Source: an uncultured Pseudobutyrivibrio sp. (GTDB lineage Bacteria; Bacillota; Clostridia; Lachnospirales; Lachnospiraceae). Taken from it: a DNA stretch of 64,000 nt. Below are positions 8,215 to 17,678 of this stretch, piece by piece. The translations under genes and the position numbers were made by a program. Location: contig URCQ01000006.1 of NCBI GenBank assembly GCA_900546435.1, forward strand, positions 1-64,000, written 5' to 3'. Position 1 is the first letter of the stretch. Every line of letters begins with the position of its first letter. Below the pieces are notes generated by a model that did not search any database, was not told the DNA's origin, and saw only the letters and a program-made list of their open reading frames with translations.

Positions 8215-10095
8215 TTGACGAGAACAATGCGCAGAACAAATAAAAAACAAATAAAACCAAAGAAACCTAAAAAATTACTTCGAAGAATGCATAATAAACT
8301 TTACCTCGTATTTGTCGTATTATGCATTCTTTTTGTGGTTCTGATCATCCGTCTGATGTACATTGAATATACGAGTGGTGAGAAGTACGAAAAGATTGTG
8401 CTTTCGCAGCAGGAATACGATAGTACAATCATTCCTTATAAACGTGGAGACATTATGGATAGTAAAGGGACGGTTCTGGCTACGAGTGTAGATGTCTATA
8501 ATGTTATTTTGGATAATAAGGTTTTGCATGCAAATGAAGATAAAATAGCATCAACCACAGCATATCTGACACAATGTTTTCCGGAGATTACGGCTGACGA
8601 AGTGAATGCGCAGATGAACGAACATCCGGAACGCGAATATACGGTGTTGGCAAAACATGTATCTTATGAGCAGAAGTCAGCTTTTGAAGCGTTGATGGAA
8701 GGGGAAGATACAAAAGGACAGATTACAGGTGTCTGGTTTGAAAAAGAATATACAAGAACGTATCCTTATCAATCATTAGCAAGTGCGTTGATTGGATTTT
8801 CCAATGCAACAACAGGTGTGATTGGGTTGGAAAATCAGTACAATGATACATTGAACGGCACGAATGGAAGAGCTTATGGGTATCTCAACGCGGACAGTAA
8901 TGTTGAACAGACCGTAATCGAGCCGGAGAATGGGTATTCGCTGGTGACTACATTAGATACAAACATACAGACCATTGTAGAAAGTGCTATTTTACAAGCC
9001 AATGAGGAAATGAAGCAGGAGACAGAAGGTGCTACGACAGGTAGTGATAATACGGCAGTGCTTGTAATGAATCCGAAAAATGGAGATGTGCTTGCTATGG
9101 CATCATATCCATCGTTCGATTTGAATAATCCGAAGGATCTCAGTGCATACTTTACAGAGGAACAATTATCTGCGATGTCAGATGAAGACAAAATGAATAC
9201 ACTGAATAATCTCTGGCAGAACTATGCAATTTCAAAGACATTTGAGCCAGGATCCACGTTTAAGCCATTTACAGAAGCAATGGGACTGGATTCCGGAACA
9301 TTACACGGAGACGAAACCTACATCTGTGACGGTGGAGAATGGGTGAGTGGTCATGAAATTGGCTGTGTGAAGCGGACAGGTCATGGAACGGAGGATTTGC
9401 GAGGCGCACTCAGAGATTCCTGTAATGATGCGATGATGCAGATGGTACGCTCCATTGGACCGGCGAATTTTGCAAAATATAGCCGGGAATATGGCTTCGG
9501 TCAGAAGACCGGTATTGACTTGCCGGGAGAGGCATCGACAGCTTCTTTGATTTTTAGCGAAGAACAATTGGCACAGACGGAATCGAACCTTGCAGTTTCT
9601 TCCTTTGGACAGGGCTTTAATGTGACGATGGTTCAGCTGGCATCATCTTTTTGCTCTCTCATCAATGGAGGGGATTTGTATCAGCCGCATGTTGTTAAAA
9701 AAGTTGTGGATGATTCCGGCAATACGGTGCAGGAAATCAACCCGGTAGTATTGAAAGAGACGGTTTCCCAGGAAGTAAGTGATACCCTTCGCGACTATAT
9801 GTACACCGTTGTCAGCGAAGGAACCGGTGCAAAAGCAGCGGTAGAGGGTTATGCGATTGGCGGTAAAACCGGTACAGCAGAGAAGGTTCCACGTGGCTCC
9901 GGAAACTATGTGGTGTCGTTTATTGGCTATGCACCTGTGGAAGACCCACAGGTCGTGGTGTATGTGGTTGTTGATGTGCCGCATGTAGAAGCGCAGGATC
10001 ACTGTTCGCAGTCTTCTTTCATTGCAAAAAATATCTTTTCACAGATTTTGCCGTATTTGAATATTGAACGTATGGAATCTGCTGTAACAGAATAA
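8215..10095 (+). CDS. Class B penicillin-binding protein (FtsI/PBP2B or SpoVD type)
   Basis: A monofunctional transpeptidase of 626 residues that cross-links septal peptidoglycan outside the membrane. It has a basic N-terminus, one transmembrane helix (about residues 27-48), a PBP dimerisation domain (RGDIMDSKGTVLAT onward) and a transpeptidase domain. The active-site motifs are STFK (Ser347, Lys350), SCN (Ser402) and KTG (Lys551). There is no PASTA domain. A TTG start at 8215 is chosen because AGGAG (8202-8206) is 8 nt upstream, while the next ATG (8227) would be 20 nt away. With the PBP that follows, one is probably the division enzyme and the other the sporulation SpoVD-like enzyme, but sequence alone does not say which. 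Confidence 0.93.
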   Translation: MTRTMRRTNKKQIKPKKPKKLLRRMHNKLYLVFVVLCILFVVLIIRLMYIEYTSGEKYEKIVLSQQEYDSTIIPYKRGDIMDSKGTVLATSVDVYNVILDNKVLHANEDKIASTTAYLTQCFPEITADEVNAQMNEHPEREYTVLAKHVSYEQKSAFEALMEGEDTKGQITGVWFEKEYTRTYPYQSLASALIGFSNATTGVIGLENQYNDTLNGTNGRAYGYLNADSNVEQTVIEPENGYSLVTTLDTNIQTIVESAILQANEEMKQETEGATTGSDNTAVLVMNPKNGDVLAMASYPSFDLNNPKDLSAYFTEEQLSAMSDEDKMNTLNNLWQNYAISKTFEPGSTFKPFTEAMGLDSGTLHGDETYICDGGEWVSGHEIGCVKRTGHGTEDLRGALRDSCNDAMMQMVRSIGPANFAKYSREYGFGQKTGIDLPGEASTASLIFSEEQLAQTESNLAVSSFGQGFNVTMVQLASSFCSLINGGDLYQPHVVKKVVDDSGNTVQEINPVVLKETVSQEVSDTLRDYMYTVVSEGTGAKAAVEGYAIGGKTGTAEKVPRGSGNYVVSFIGYAPVEDPQVVVYVVVDVPHVEAQDHCSQSSFIAKNIFSQILPYLNIERMESAVTE

Positions 10096-10130
10096 AATGT
10101 GATAAAGCGTTTGATTGAGGCAGTTGATTT

Positions 10131-11879
10131 GTGGAGCGATTACGTGTATATTCCCACCGAAAAGCAAAACTAGTCGGTGGGATGTTTATTGTAGTTCTGA
10201 TTTTGCTGGGGGTGCGTGTTGGATATCTGATGGTTTTTCAAGCGAATCATTATGCAGCGCTGGCAGAAGACGTAGAACAGCGGGAACGTAAGGTGAAGGC
10301 GGCACGAGGCCGTATTATAGACCGGAATGGAATCGTTCTTGCGTCAAACAAAACAGTGTGTACGATTTCTGTGATACATAGTCAGATACAGGATGAAGAT
10401 GCTGTGATTGCCTGTTTGACAAAGGAATTAGGGGCTTCAGAAGAGGAAATACGAAAGAAAGTAATAAAGGTTTCTTCGATTGAAAAGATAAAGACAAATG
10501 TGCCGAAGAAAATTGGCGAGTCTATCCGGGCATATGATCTTGCCGGTGTGAAAGTGGATGATGATTATAAGCGAGATTACCCCTATCATCAAATTTTATC
10601 AAAGGTGTTAGGATTTACCGGTGGCGATAATCAGGGGATTATCGGACTGGAAAGCTATTATGATGAGGTGTTGCAGGGACAGGATGGAAAAATCCTTACC
10701 TATACCGATGCCAGAGGGATAGAAGTGAAAGCATTAGGCGAGGTTCGGTTAGAGCCGGAAGCCGGAGATGATCTGTATGTTTCATTGGATTATAATATTT
10801 CACGCTATGCAACGCAGCTTGCAGAGAAGACCATGCAGCGCCATGGAGCATCAGCGGTGGAAATGATTGTGATGAATCCGCAAAATGGAGAAATATATAC
10901 GATGGTCAATGTACCGGAGTTTTCACTGGTAGAGCCATTTGTTTTGCCCGAAGAACAAATGGATGATACAAAAAAGGAATCCGATCTTTTGAATGAGATG
11001 TGGCGCAATGATTGTATCAGTGATACGTATGAACCAGGTTCTACCTTTAAGATCATCACAACGGCAGCAGCATTGGAGGAAGGGGTGGTAACACCCGAGG
11101 AACCCTTTTTCTGCAATGGGAGTATTATGGTGGAAGATACAAAAATACGCTGCCATAAAACAACAGGTCATGGAAGTGAGGATTTTACTCATGCCATCAT
11201 GAATTCCTGCAATCCAGTCTTTATTCAGTTGGGATTGCGTCTGGGAGCACAGGGATTTTTTCACTATTTTGATCAATTTCAGATGCTTGGGACAACGGGA
11301 ATTGACTTGCCGGGAGAGGCAGGAACGATTATGCATCAGCAGAAGAATGTAGGACCGGTGGAATTGGCAACGATATCATTTGGGCAATCGTTTCAGCTGA
11401 CACCGATGCAGATGGCAACAACGGTATCATCGTTGATTAATGGTGGAAAACGTATTTGTCCTCACATTGCATTGACAAGCAGAAGCAGAGATGGGGAGGT
11501 TCATAAACGTTATACCCCGGATGATAAAGGTCGTGTGTTATCAGAAAAGACATCGCAGACATTACGCGGACTTTTATATCAGGTCGTCGCAGAGGGAACA
11601 GGGAAAAACGGGCAGGTAGAAGGTTTTGCCGTGGGTGGAAAAACAGCTACTTCGCAGATGCTTCCGCGTGGCAGTGGCAAGTACATTGCATCTTTTATCG
11701 GATTTGCGCCGGCGGACGATCCGCAGGTTCTGGCGATTGTAATTATCCATGAACCACAAGGCATATATTATGGAGGTACAATTGCAGCTCCGGTATGTAG
11801 CGAGCTGTTTGAAAATATTCTGCCATATCTTGGGGTGGAGCAAATAGAAAAAAATACGGATGGCGCGGTTGCGCAATAA
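10131..11879 (+). CDS. Class B penicillin-binding protein with KTA instead of KTG
   Basis: The second tandem class B PBP has 582 residues, one N-terminal transmembrane helix (about residues 14-34), a dimerisation domain (AARGRIIDRNGIVLAS) and a transpeptidase domain. The motifs are STFK (Ser304, Lys307) and SCN (Ser359). The third motif reads GGKTATS (Lys504-Thr505-Ala506), so the usual glycine is alanine. The start is GTG 10131 with TTGAGG about 10 nt upstream. It lies 35 nt after the first PBP and before mraY. It is probably the SpoVD/FtsI partner of the first PBP for septum or spore cortex synthesis. Confidence 0.92.
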   Translation: MERLRVYSHRKAKLVGGMFIVVLILLGVRVGYLMVFQANHYAALAEDVEQRERKVKAARGRIIDRNGIVLASNKTVCTISVIHSQIQDEDAVIACLTKELGASEEEIRKKVIKVSSIEKIKTNVPKKIGESIRAYDLAGVKVDDDYKRDYPYHQILSKVLGFTGGDNQGIIGLESYYDEVLQGQDGKILTYTDARGIEVKALGEVRLEPEAGDDLYVSLDYNISRYATQLAEKTMQRHGASAVEMIVMNPQNGEIYTMVNVPEFSLVEPFVLPEEQMDDTKKESDLLNEMWRNDCISDTYEPGSTFKIITTAAALEEGVVTPEEPFFCNGSIMVEDTKIRCHKTTGHGSEDFTHAIMNSCNPVFIQLGLRLGAQGFFHYFDQFQMLGTTGIDLPGEAGTIMHQQKNVGPVELATISFGQSFQLTPMQMATTVSSLINGGKRICPHIALTSRSRDGEVHKRYTPDDKGRVLSEKTSQTLRGLLYQVVAEGTGKNGQVEGFAVGGKTATSQMLPRGSGKYIASFIGFAPADDPQVLAIVIIHEPQGIYYGGTIAAPVCSELFENILPYLGVEQIEKNTDGAVAQ

Positions 11880-11956
11880 ACGTAAAACGCTTATACTATT
11901 AAGTTGAGAAAAAATGAAAAAATTGCAAAAGAATGCATAAAAAACAAGGAGTCGTT

Positions 11957-12910
11957 ATGGTTGAAAAAATTTTATTTCCGGTACTTATTTCATTTGGAAT
12001 AGCAACGCTTTTAGGTCCGATTGTTATTCCGTTTTTAAGAAGACTCAAAGTAGGGCAGACAGAACGTGAAGAATTAGAATCACATCAGATTAAGACAGGA
12101 ACACCGACGATGGGTGGACTGATTATTTTGGCAGCAGTTGTGATTACATCACTGTTTTATATATCGCGCTATCCAAAGATCATTCCTATCTTATTTTTAA
12201 CGGTAGGGTTTGGCGTAATTGGTTTTTTAGATGATTATTTAAAAGTTGTATTACGTCGTTCCGATGGTTTGCTGGCATGGCAGAAGATGCTTCTTCAGAT
12301 TGTGGTTACAACCATTTTTACAGTATATCTTGTTCGTTATACGGATGTATCGCTTGCGATGCTGGTGCCATTTTCGGGTGGACAGTATATTGATCTGGGC
12401 TGGCTTGCAATTCCACTGCTATATTTTGCAGTAATTGGAACGGTGAATGGTGTGAATTTTACAGATGGTCTGGATGGTCTGGCATCGTCTGTTACCGTGC
12501 TTGTAGCTGTGTTCTTTACGGCTGTAGCTGTCGGTATGCACAGTGGTATTGAACCAATTACCTGCGCTGTTGTGGGAGCGCTTCTGGGATTTTTATTGTT
12601 TAATGTTTATCCGGCAAGCGTTTTTATGGGAGATACCGGTTCTCTGGCTCTTGGAGGTTTCGTGGCTGCAACAGCTTATATGCTGCAGATGCCGCTGTTT
12701 ATATTGATTGTGGGCTTGATTTATCTTGTGGAAGTTCTCTCTGTAATCATTCAGGTATCTTTCTTTAAGATTACGCATGGAAAACGAATTTTTAAGATGG
12801 CGCCAATTCACCATCATTTCGAACTTTCCGGTTGGTCAGAGACAAGAGTAGTTGCTGTTTTCTCTATTATTACAGCGTTGCTTTGCCTGGTTGGTTATGC
12901 AGCATTGTAA
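11957..12910 (+). CDS. mraY: Phospho-N-acetylmuramoyl-pentapeptide-transferase
   Basis: MraY makes lipid I by moving phospho-MurNAc-pentapeptide onto undecaprenyl phosphate in the plasma membrane. The 317 residues hold about ten transmembrane helices. The family motifs are present: GTPTMGGL, the Asp pair in FLDDYLK, NFTDGLDGLA, FMGDTGSLALGG and the His cluster APIHHHFELSGW. The frame opens at 11933, but AAGGAG (11946-11951) sets the start at ATG 11957. murD follows after 27 nt. Confidence 0.97.
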   Translation: MVEKILFPVLISFGIATLLGPIVIPFLRRLKVGQTEREELESHQIKTGTPTMGGLIILAAVVITSLFYISRYPKIIPILFLTVGFGVIGFLDDYLKVVLRRSDGLLAWQKMLLQIVVTTIFTVYLVRYTDVSLAMLVPFSGGQYIDLGWLAIPLLYFAVIGTVNGVNFTDGLDGLASSVTVLVAVFFTAVAVGMHSGIEPITCAVVGALLGFLLFNVYPASVFMGDTGSLALGGFVAATAYMLQMPLFILIVGLIYLVEVLSVIIQVSFFKITHGKRIFKMAPIHHHFELSGWSETRVVAVFSIITALLCLVGYAAL

Positions 12911-12937
12911 GATATAGGATAAAGATGGAGGCAGATT

Positions 12938-14299
12938 ATGGATATTTCAAATAAGACATTTGTCGTAGTAGGGACAGGAAAAAGTGGTGTCGCAGCAGCC
13001 GAGCTTTTGCTGCGTCATGCAAAAAAAGTTTATTTATATGATGGAAACGAAGCACTTGATGTGGCAGCTTTTCGTAAGCAACATCAAAGTCTGGAAGCAG
13101 TAGAACTGATTTTGGGAACACTCCCTGCAGAAATCGAAACGACGCTTGATATCGCTGTGTTAAGCCCGGGAGTTCCACTTGATATTCCGGTTGTGGAACA
13201 AATGAAAGCTCAGGGGATTTGCATCTGGGGCGAAATAGAACTTGCCTATGTTCTTGGCAAAGGAAAGGTTGTTGCAATTACTGGAACCAATGGAAAGACT
13301 ACAACAACGACACTTGTCGGACAGATTATGGCAAGACATTTTGCAAAGGTGCAGGTCGTAGGAAATATTGGCATACCTTATACCAGTGTGGTGGAGGATA
13401 CGACGGAGGATACCGTTGTAGTTGCGGAAATCAGCAGCTTTCAGTTAGAGACAATTCAGACATTTGCACCGAAAGCCGCAGCAATTTTAAATATCACACC
13501 GGATCATTTGAACCGCCATCATACGATGGAGAATTATATTGCTGCAAAAGAGAGCATTGTGAAAAACCAAAGCAAAGAGGATGTCTGTGTACTGAATTAT
13601 AATGACGAAGTGCTGCGTGACTTTGGCAAAACCCTGGAACAAAACGTCATCTATTTTTCAAGTACAGAGGTTTTAGAAGAAGGCCTTTATCTGGATGGCA
13701 ATGAAATTATGTGGGCAAGAAATGGTGGCAGAGAGGCAATTATTTCTGTAGAAGAACTGCATATTCTGGGTGCACATAATTATGAAAATGCGATGGCTGC
13801 GATTGCACTATGTGATGGCATGGGCGTGCCAATGCAAACAATCTGCGATGGACTTCGCGCATTCCATGCGGTAGAACACCGTATTGAATTTGTCTGCAAA
13901 AAGAACGATATTGCTTTTTACAATGATTCTAAGGGAACCAATCCGGATGCGGCAATCAAGGGGATTTGTGCGATGAACCGAAAAACAGTTCTGATTGGTG
14001 GAGGATATGATAAGGAATCTACCTATGATGAATGGATAGATAGTTTTCATGGAAAAGTCAAAAAATTGATTTTGATTGGGCAGACAGCACAAAAGATAGC
14101 GACATGTGCTAAGGCACATGGATTTACGGATTATGTGTTTGCAGATTCCTTGGAAGAAGCCATTACAATAGCATACGAGACAGCAGAACCGGGCGAAGCG
14201 GTGCTATTGTCACCAGCTTGTGCCAGCTGGGGTATGTTTGATAATTATGAACAACGTGGAGATATCTTTAAGGAATATGTCAGAAATCTAAAGGAGTAG
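12938..14299 (+). CDS. murD: UDP-N-acetylmuramoylalanine--D-glutamate ligase
   Basis: MurD adds D-glutamate to UDP-MurNAc-L-Ala in the cytoplasm, with ATP. The 453 residues show the three Mur ligase domains: an N-terminal Rossmann-like UDP-binding domain (VVGTGKSGVAAAELL), a central ATPase domain with the P-loop AITGTNGKTTTTTLVG (about residues 108-123) and LNITPDHLNRH, and a C-terminal domain (NDSKGTNPDAAIKG, then SPACASWGMFDNYEQRG). It is followed after 3 nt by ftsW, so the two are tightly coupled. Confidence 0.97.
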   Translation: MDISNKTFVVVGTGKSGVAAAELLLRHAKKVYLYDGNEALDVAAFRKQHQSLEAVELILGTLPAEIETTLDIAVLSPGVPLDIPVVEQMKAQGICIWGEIELAYVLGKGKVVAITGTNGKTTTTTLVGQIMARHFAKVQVVGNIGIPYTSVVEDTTEDTVVVAEISSFQLETIQTFAPKAAAILNITPDHLNRHHTMENYIAAKESIVKNQSKEDVCVLNYNDEVLRDFGKTLEQNVIYFSSTEVLEEGLYLDGNEIMWARNGGREAIISVEELHILGAHNYENAMAAIALCDGMGVPMQTICDGLRAFHAVEHRIEFVCKKNDIAFYNDSKGTNPDAAIKGICAMNRKTVLIGGGYDKESTYDEWIDSFHGKVKKLILIGQTAQKIATCAKAHGFTDYVFADSLEEAITIAYETAEPGEAVLLSPACASWGMFDNYEQRGDIFKEYVRNLKE

Positions 14300-14302
14300 T
14301 AT

Positions 14303-15427
14303 ATGGAAAGAACCGTCACCGCGCAAAAGAAAAAAAAGAAGCGAAGCGGATCAAAGAAATTTATAGATTATACATTACTTCTGATCATCGTGTGTATTTT
14401 GGGATTTGGGCTGGTTATGTTATATAGTACAAGTGCCTACAATGCAACCTTGAAGTACGGAAATTCTATTTATTATTTGAAAAAACAGGTGATAGCAGCC
14501 TGTATGGGTTTTGCAGTGATGTATTTCTGTATTAAAGTGGATTATCATTTTTTTGCCCGTTTTGCAGGCATTGCCTATCTTGCGGCAACCATTCTTTGTC
14601 TGGCGGTTAACTTTGTCGGAAGCAGTAGTCATGGTTCGTCCCGTTGGCTCAATATCTTTGGCGTTTCCTTTCAGCCATCTGAGTTGGCAAAGATTGCGGT
14701 GATATTGTATCTTGCAGTGGTGATTAGCAAACGACCTATGGCAATGCGTACATTTCAGGGGAATGTAAAGCTGCTGGCAACGATTTTACCGATTTTTTTG
14801 GTGGTAGCATACAATAACCTGAGTACAGCAATTATTATTGCCGGTATTGCATTTATTATGGTTTTTATTTCCAGCCCGAAAACAGCACCATTTCTTCTTG
14901 GGGTGTTAGGGCTTGCAGCGCTTGCACTGGTTTTCGTCTTTGGTACATATCGTCAGGAACGTTTGCAGATCTGGTTACATCCGGAAGATTTTGATAAAGG
15001 CTACCAGACATTGCAAGGACTTTATGCAATCGGATCGGGAGGCTTATTTGGCAAAGGACTAGGGGAGAGTATACAAAAGCTGGGCTTTGTACCAGAGGCA
15101 CAGAATGATATGATTTTCTCAATCATATGCGAAGAGCTTGGTCTTTTTGGGGCAATCTGCGTGATTCTCATGTATATTATGTTACTTTGGCGATTGCTTC
15201 TGATTGCGACAAATGCAAAGGATATGTTTGGTTCATATCTGGTGATTGGCATCATGATTCATATCGCATTACAGGTGATCTTAAATATTGCCGTTGTAAC
15301 AAATTCCATGCCAAACACTGGTGTGACGCTTCCGTTTATCAGTTATGGTGGTACGTCGATTATGTTTTTGGTCGCAGAAATGGGTGTTGCGCTGAGTGTA
15401 TCAAAGGATGCACATGTGGAAACATAG
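14303..15427 (+). CDS. ftsW: Septal peptidoglycan glycosyltransferase FtsW (SEDS family)
   Basis: A SEDS-family polymerase that extends glycan strands from lipid II during division, working with a class B PBP from this cluster. The 374-residue protein has a Lys-rich N-terminus and about ten transmembrane segments. The SEDS stretches are seen: SRWLNIFGVSFQPSELAKIA, FGKGLGESIQKLGFVPEAQND (residues split here across two conserved blocks), and the C-terminal PNTGVTLPFISYGGTS. In most clusters murG comes next; here divIB follows directly after 14 nt, so murG is not at this locus. Confidence 0.95.
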   Translation: MERTVTAQKKKKKRSGSKKFIDYTLLLIIVCILGFGLVMLYSTSAYNATLKYGNSIYYLKKQVIAACMGFAVMYFCIKVDYHFFARFAGIAYLAATILCLAVNFVGSSSHGSSRWLNIFGVSFQPSELAKIAVILYLAVVISKRPMAMRTFQGNVKLLATILPIFLVVAYNNLSTAIIIAGIAFIMVFISSPKTAPFLLGVLGLAALALVFVFGTYRQERLQIWLHPEDFDKGYQTLQGLYAIGSGGLFGKGLGESIQKLGFVPEAQNDMIFSIICEELGLFGAICVILMYIMLLWRLLLIATNAKDMFGSYLVIGIMIHIALQVILNIAVVTNSMPNTGVTLPFISYGGTSIMFLVAEMGVALSVSKDAHVET

Positions 15428-15441
15428 AGGGGTAATATGGA

Positions 15442-16218
15442 ATGAAGAAAAAGCATGAGGAACAAAAAAGTCCGCAAAAGAAAAAAAGAAGATTTTCCAA
15501 ATTTCGATTTTATTTTTTGAATATACTATTGGCGGTTGTTATCGTATGCATCATTGCTGCAATGGCGATTTATGCTTTTTGTACGGTTCATACGGTGAAG
15601 GTAAAAGGAAATACCATTTGTTCGGAGGACGAAATCAAGCAGCAGGTGCTGGATGATTCTTATTCCAAGAACACGGTATATGCTTTCATAAAAAATCTTG
15701 TAAAGCCGAAAACAGACATTCCATTTGTGGAAAAAGTGAATGTCAAATTAAAAGGATATGATGCACTTGAGATTGATGTTACAGAAAAGAAACTGTTTGG
15801 CTGTATTTTGCTTGCAGATAACCAATTGGCATATTTTGATGAGAATGGACAAGTTGTTGAAATCTCAGACCGCGTCGTTGAAAATGTGATGCAGGTATCC
15901 GGTGTGACGCTGGAAAAAGCAAATGTTGGCAGCAAAGTGGGGTTAAAAAAAGACCAGTTGTCATTTATGCTGAATCTGTTAAAAATAATGAAAAAATATG
16001 AGATTGGCATCAACAGTCTCAGTTTTGATGAACGAGGGCGGATTTTGGTTGCATATGGAGGGATTGTTATTAATGTAGGAGACAAATCTTATCTGGAAGA
16101 AAAAATTATGCGACTGCCGCATATTCTGCCGAATATAGAAGGACAGACAGGAATACTACATTTAGAAAACTGGACACCGGACAACACAGATATTGTGTTT
16201 GAAAGAGCCAAAGAGTAG
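15442..16218 (+). CDS. divIB: Cell division protein DivIB/FtsQ
   Basis: This 258-residue, single-pass protein has a Lys/Arg-rich cytoplasmic tail (residues 1-25), a transmembrane helix (about 28-50), a POTRA domain (VHTVKVKGNTICSEDEIKQQ onward) and a beta domain (FtsQ type). DivIB bridges FtsL/DivIC and the PBP at the septum. The start codon is ATG 15442; an out-of-frame ATG 4 nt before it only codes two residues. The gene ends just before the ftsZ promoter region. Confidence 0.92.
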   Translation: MKKKHEEQKSPQKKKRRFSKFRFYFLNILLAVVIVCIIAAMAIYAFCTVHTVKVKGNTICSEDEIKQQVLDDSYSKNTVYAFIKNLVKPKTDIPFVEKVNVKLKGYDALEIDVTEKKLFGCILLADNQLAYFDENGQVVEISDRVVENVMQVSGVTLEKANVGSKVGLKKDQLSFMLNLLKIMKKYEIGINSLSFDERGRILVAYGGIVINVGDKSYLEEKIMRLPHILPNIEGQTGILHLENWTPDNTDIVFERAKE

Positions 16219-16251
16219 TGTTGATAAATTTCAATTTTTTTGAAAAATAGG

Positions 16252-16280
16252 TTGATAAATTATAGGAAAATAGATATTAT
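16252..16280 (+). promoter_or_regulatory. ftsZ promoter
   Basis: TTGATA (16252-16257), exactly 17 nt, TATTAT (16275-16280). GTTGATAAATT occurs twice (near 16220 and 16251), and only the second copy has a matching -10. It gives ftsZ its own promoter inside the cluster. Confidence 0.7.
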
Positions 16281-16363
16281 AGACTATATGGATTTGTAGA
16301 ATAGGCTTTATGGGTCAGGCCATGAGCTGTTTTGAGATAGGAAATAGAAGGAGGATCAAGACC

Positions 16364-17602
16364 TTGCTTGAAATTATGACGAATGAAGCAGATACCAGCG
16401 CTAAGATAATCGTAATCGGTGTAGGTGGTGCAGGTAATAATGCTGTAAATAGAATGATTGATGAAAATATTGCGGGTGTGGAGTTTATCGGAATTAATAC
16501 CGATAAGCAGGCATTAGCACTTTGCAAAGCACCAACATTGATTCAGATTGGTGAGAAGTTGACAAAAGGGTTAGGTGCAGGTGCACAACCTGAGATTGGA
16601 CAGAAGGCAGCAGAAGAGACAGCAGAAGAGATCGCTGCTAATGTCAAAGGCGCTGATATGGTATTTGTTACTTGTGGTATGGGAGGCGGAACCGGAACAG
16701 GTGCTGCACCGGTTGTTGCTAAGATTGCAAAAGAGCAGGGAATCCTTACCGTTGGTGTCGTAACAAAGCCTTTCAAATTTGAAGCAAAGACACGTATGGT
16801 GAACGCAGAGTCTGGTATTGAGAGACTCAAGGAAAACGTGGATACTTTAATTGTGATTCCAAATGATAAATTATTAGAGATTGTAGATCGTAGAACCACA
16901 ATGCCGGAAGCATTAAAGAAGGCGGATGAAGTTTTACAGCAGGCAGTACAGGGAATTACAGACTTGATTAATCTGCCAGCATTGATCAATCTGGACTTCG
17001 CAGATGTACAGACCGTTATGAAGGACAAGGGTCTTGCCCATATCGGTATCGGTACAGCTAAGGGTGATGAGAAAGCAACAGAAGCCGTTCGTATGGCAGT
17101 GGAAAGCCCACTTTTGGATACAACAATCAATGGTGCATCCCATGTCATCATCAATATTTCCGGAGATATTTCTCTTATGGATGCTAATGCAGCATCTACC
17201 TATGTTAAGGATCTTGCAGGAGATTCTGTTAATATTATCTTTGGTGCAAAATATGATGAATCTATGCCGGATGAAGCAACCATTACAGTTATTGCAACTG
17301 GTTTGGAAGAGGCTGCAACTGCAGCTCCAAAGCCATCCATGGGAAGTTCTATTTTGAACAATATGCAGTATGCAGGTAGTGTTACAACACCAAAGCCATC
17401 AGTATCCGGTTTTGGCGCAGGAGTACATACACAGGCAAGCGTAACACCAACACCTAGACCAGCTGTGACACCACAGACTACAGGTGCTACATCAAATCCA
17501 ATGGCGGGATTTTCATCTTTAGCAAAGCCACAGACACCGACAAGTACGGTAAAGCAGGAAGATATCAAGATTCCTGAATTTTTAAAGAATACAAGAAAAT
17601 AA
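16364..17602 (+). CDS. ftsZ: Cell division protein FtsZ
   Basis: Tubulin-like GTPase that forms the Z ring. The 412 residues carry IIVIGVGGAGNNAVNRM, the tubulin signature GGGTGTGAAPVVA, NLDFADVQTVM and the C-terminal peptide IPEFLKNTRK, which binds membrane anchors. A Thr/Pro-rich linker precedes that peptide. The frame is open from 16310. GAAGGAGG (16347-16354) is 9 nt from a TTG at 16364 but 21 nt from ATG 16376, so the TTG start giving MLEIMTNEA is preferred. No ftsA lies next to it. Confidence 0.97.
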   Translation: MLEIMTNEADTSAKIIVIGVGGAGNNAVNRMIDENIAGVEFIGINTDKQALALCKAPTLIQIGEKLTKGLGAGAQPEIGQKAAEETAEEIAANVKGADMVFVTCGMGGGTGTGAAPVVAKIAKEQGILTVGVVTKPFKFEAKTRMVNAESGIERLKENVDTLIVIPNDKLLEIVDRRTTMPEALKKADEVLQQAVQGITDLINLPALINLDFADVQTVMKDKGLAHIGIGTAKGDEKATEAVRMAVESPLLDTTINGASHVIINISGDISLMDANAASTYVKDLAGDSVNIIFGAKYDESMPDEATITVIATGLEEAATAAPKPSMGSSILNNMQYAGSVTTPKPSVSGFGAGVHTQASVTPTPRPAVTPQTTGATSNPMAGFSSLAKPQTPTSTVKQEDIKIPEFLKNTRK

Positions 17603-17616
17603 TAAAGCGGGCTTGT

Positions 17617-17650
17617 TTCGACATATTATATAAAGCCACTTCCTTATAAT
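17617..17650 (+). promoter_or_regulatory. Spo0A-type promoter of spoIIGA-sigE
   Basis: TTCGACA (17617-17623) is an exact inverse match to the Spo0A box TGTCGAA. It lies 21 nt before a perfect -10 TATAAT (17645-17650), with no normal -35. The Bacillus subtilis spoIIG promoter has the same plan, with 0A boxes over a displaced -35. The expected start, near 17657, is inside the loop of the ftsZ terminator. Confidence 0.6.
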
Positions 17651-17678
17651 GATACTATCAAAAAGGAGGTGGCTTTTT
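17632..17678 (+). terminator. ftsZ terminator whose 3' arm holds the spoIIGA SD
   Basis: A 14-bp stem with one wobble (AAAGCCACTTCCTT at 17632-17645 with AAGGAGGTGGCTTT at 17663-17676) has a 17-nt loop, and the 3' arm runs into a five-T stretch. The only good spoIIGA Shine-Dalgarno (AAAGGAGG) is in the 3' arm. Confidence 0.8.

Noticed and set aside
16219..16251. Terminator between divIB and ftsZ
   Set aside because: TTTCAA and TTGAAA can pair around a T-run, but the stem is too weak and AT-rich to support.
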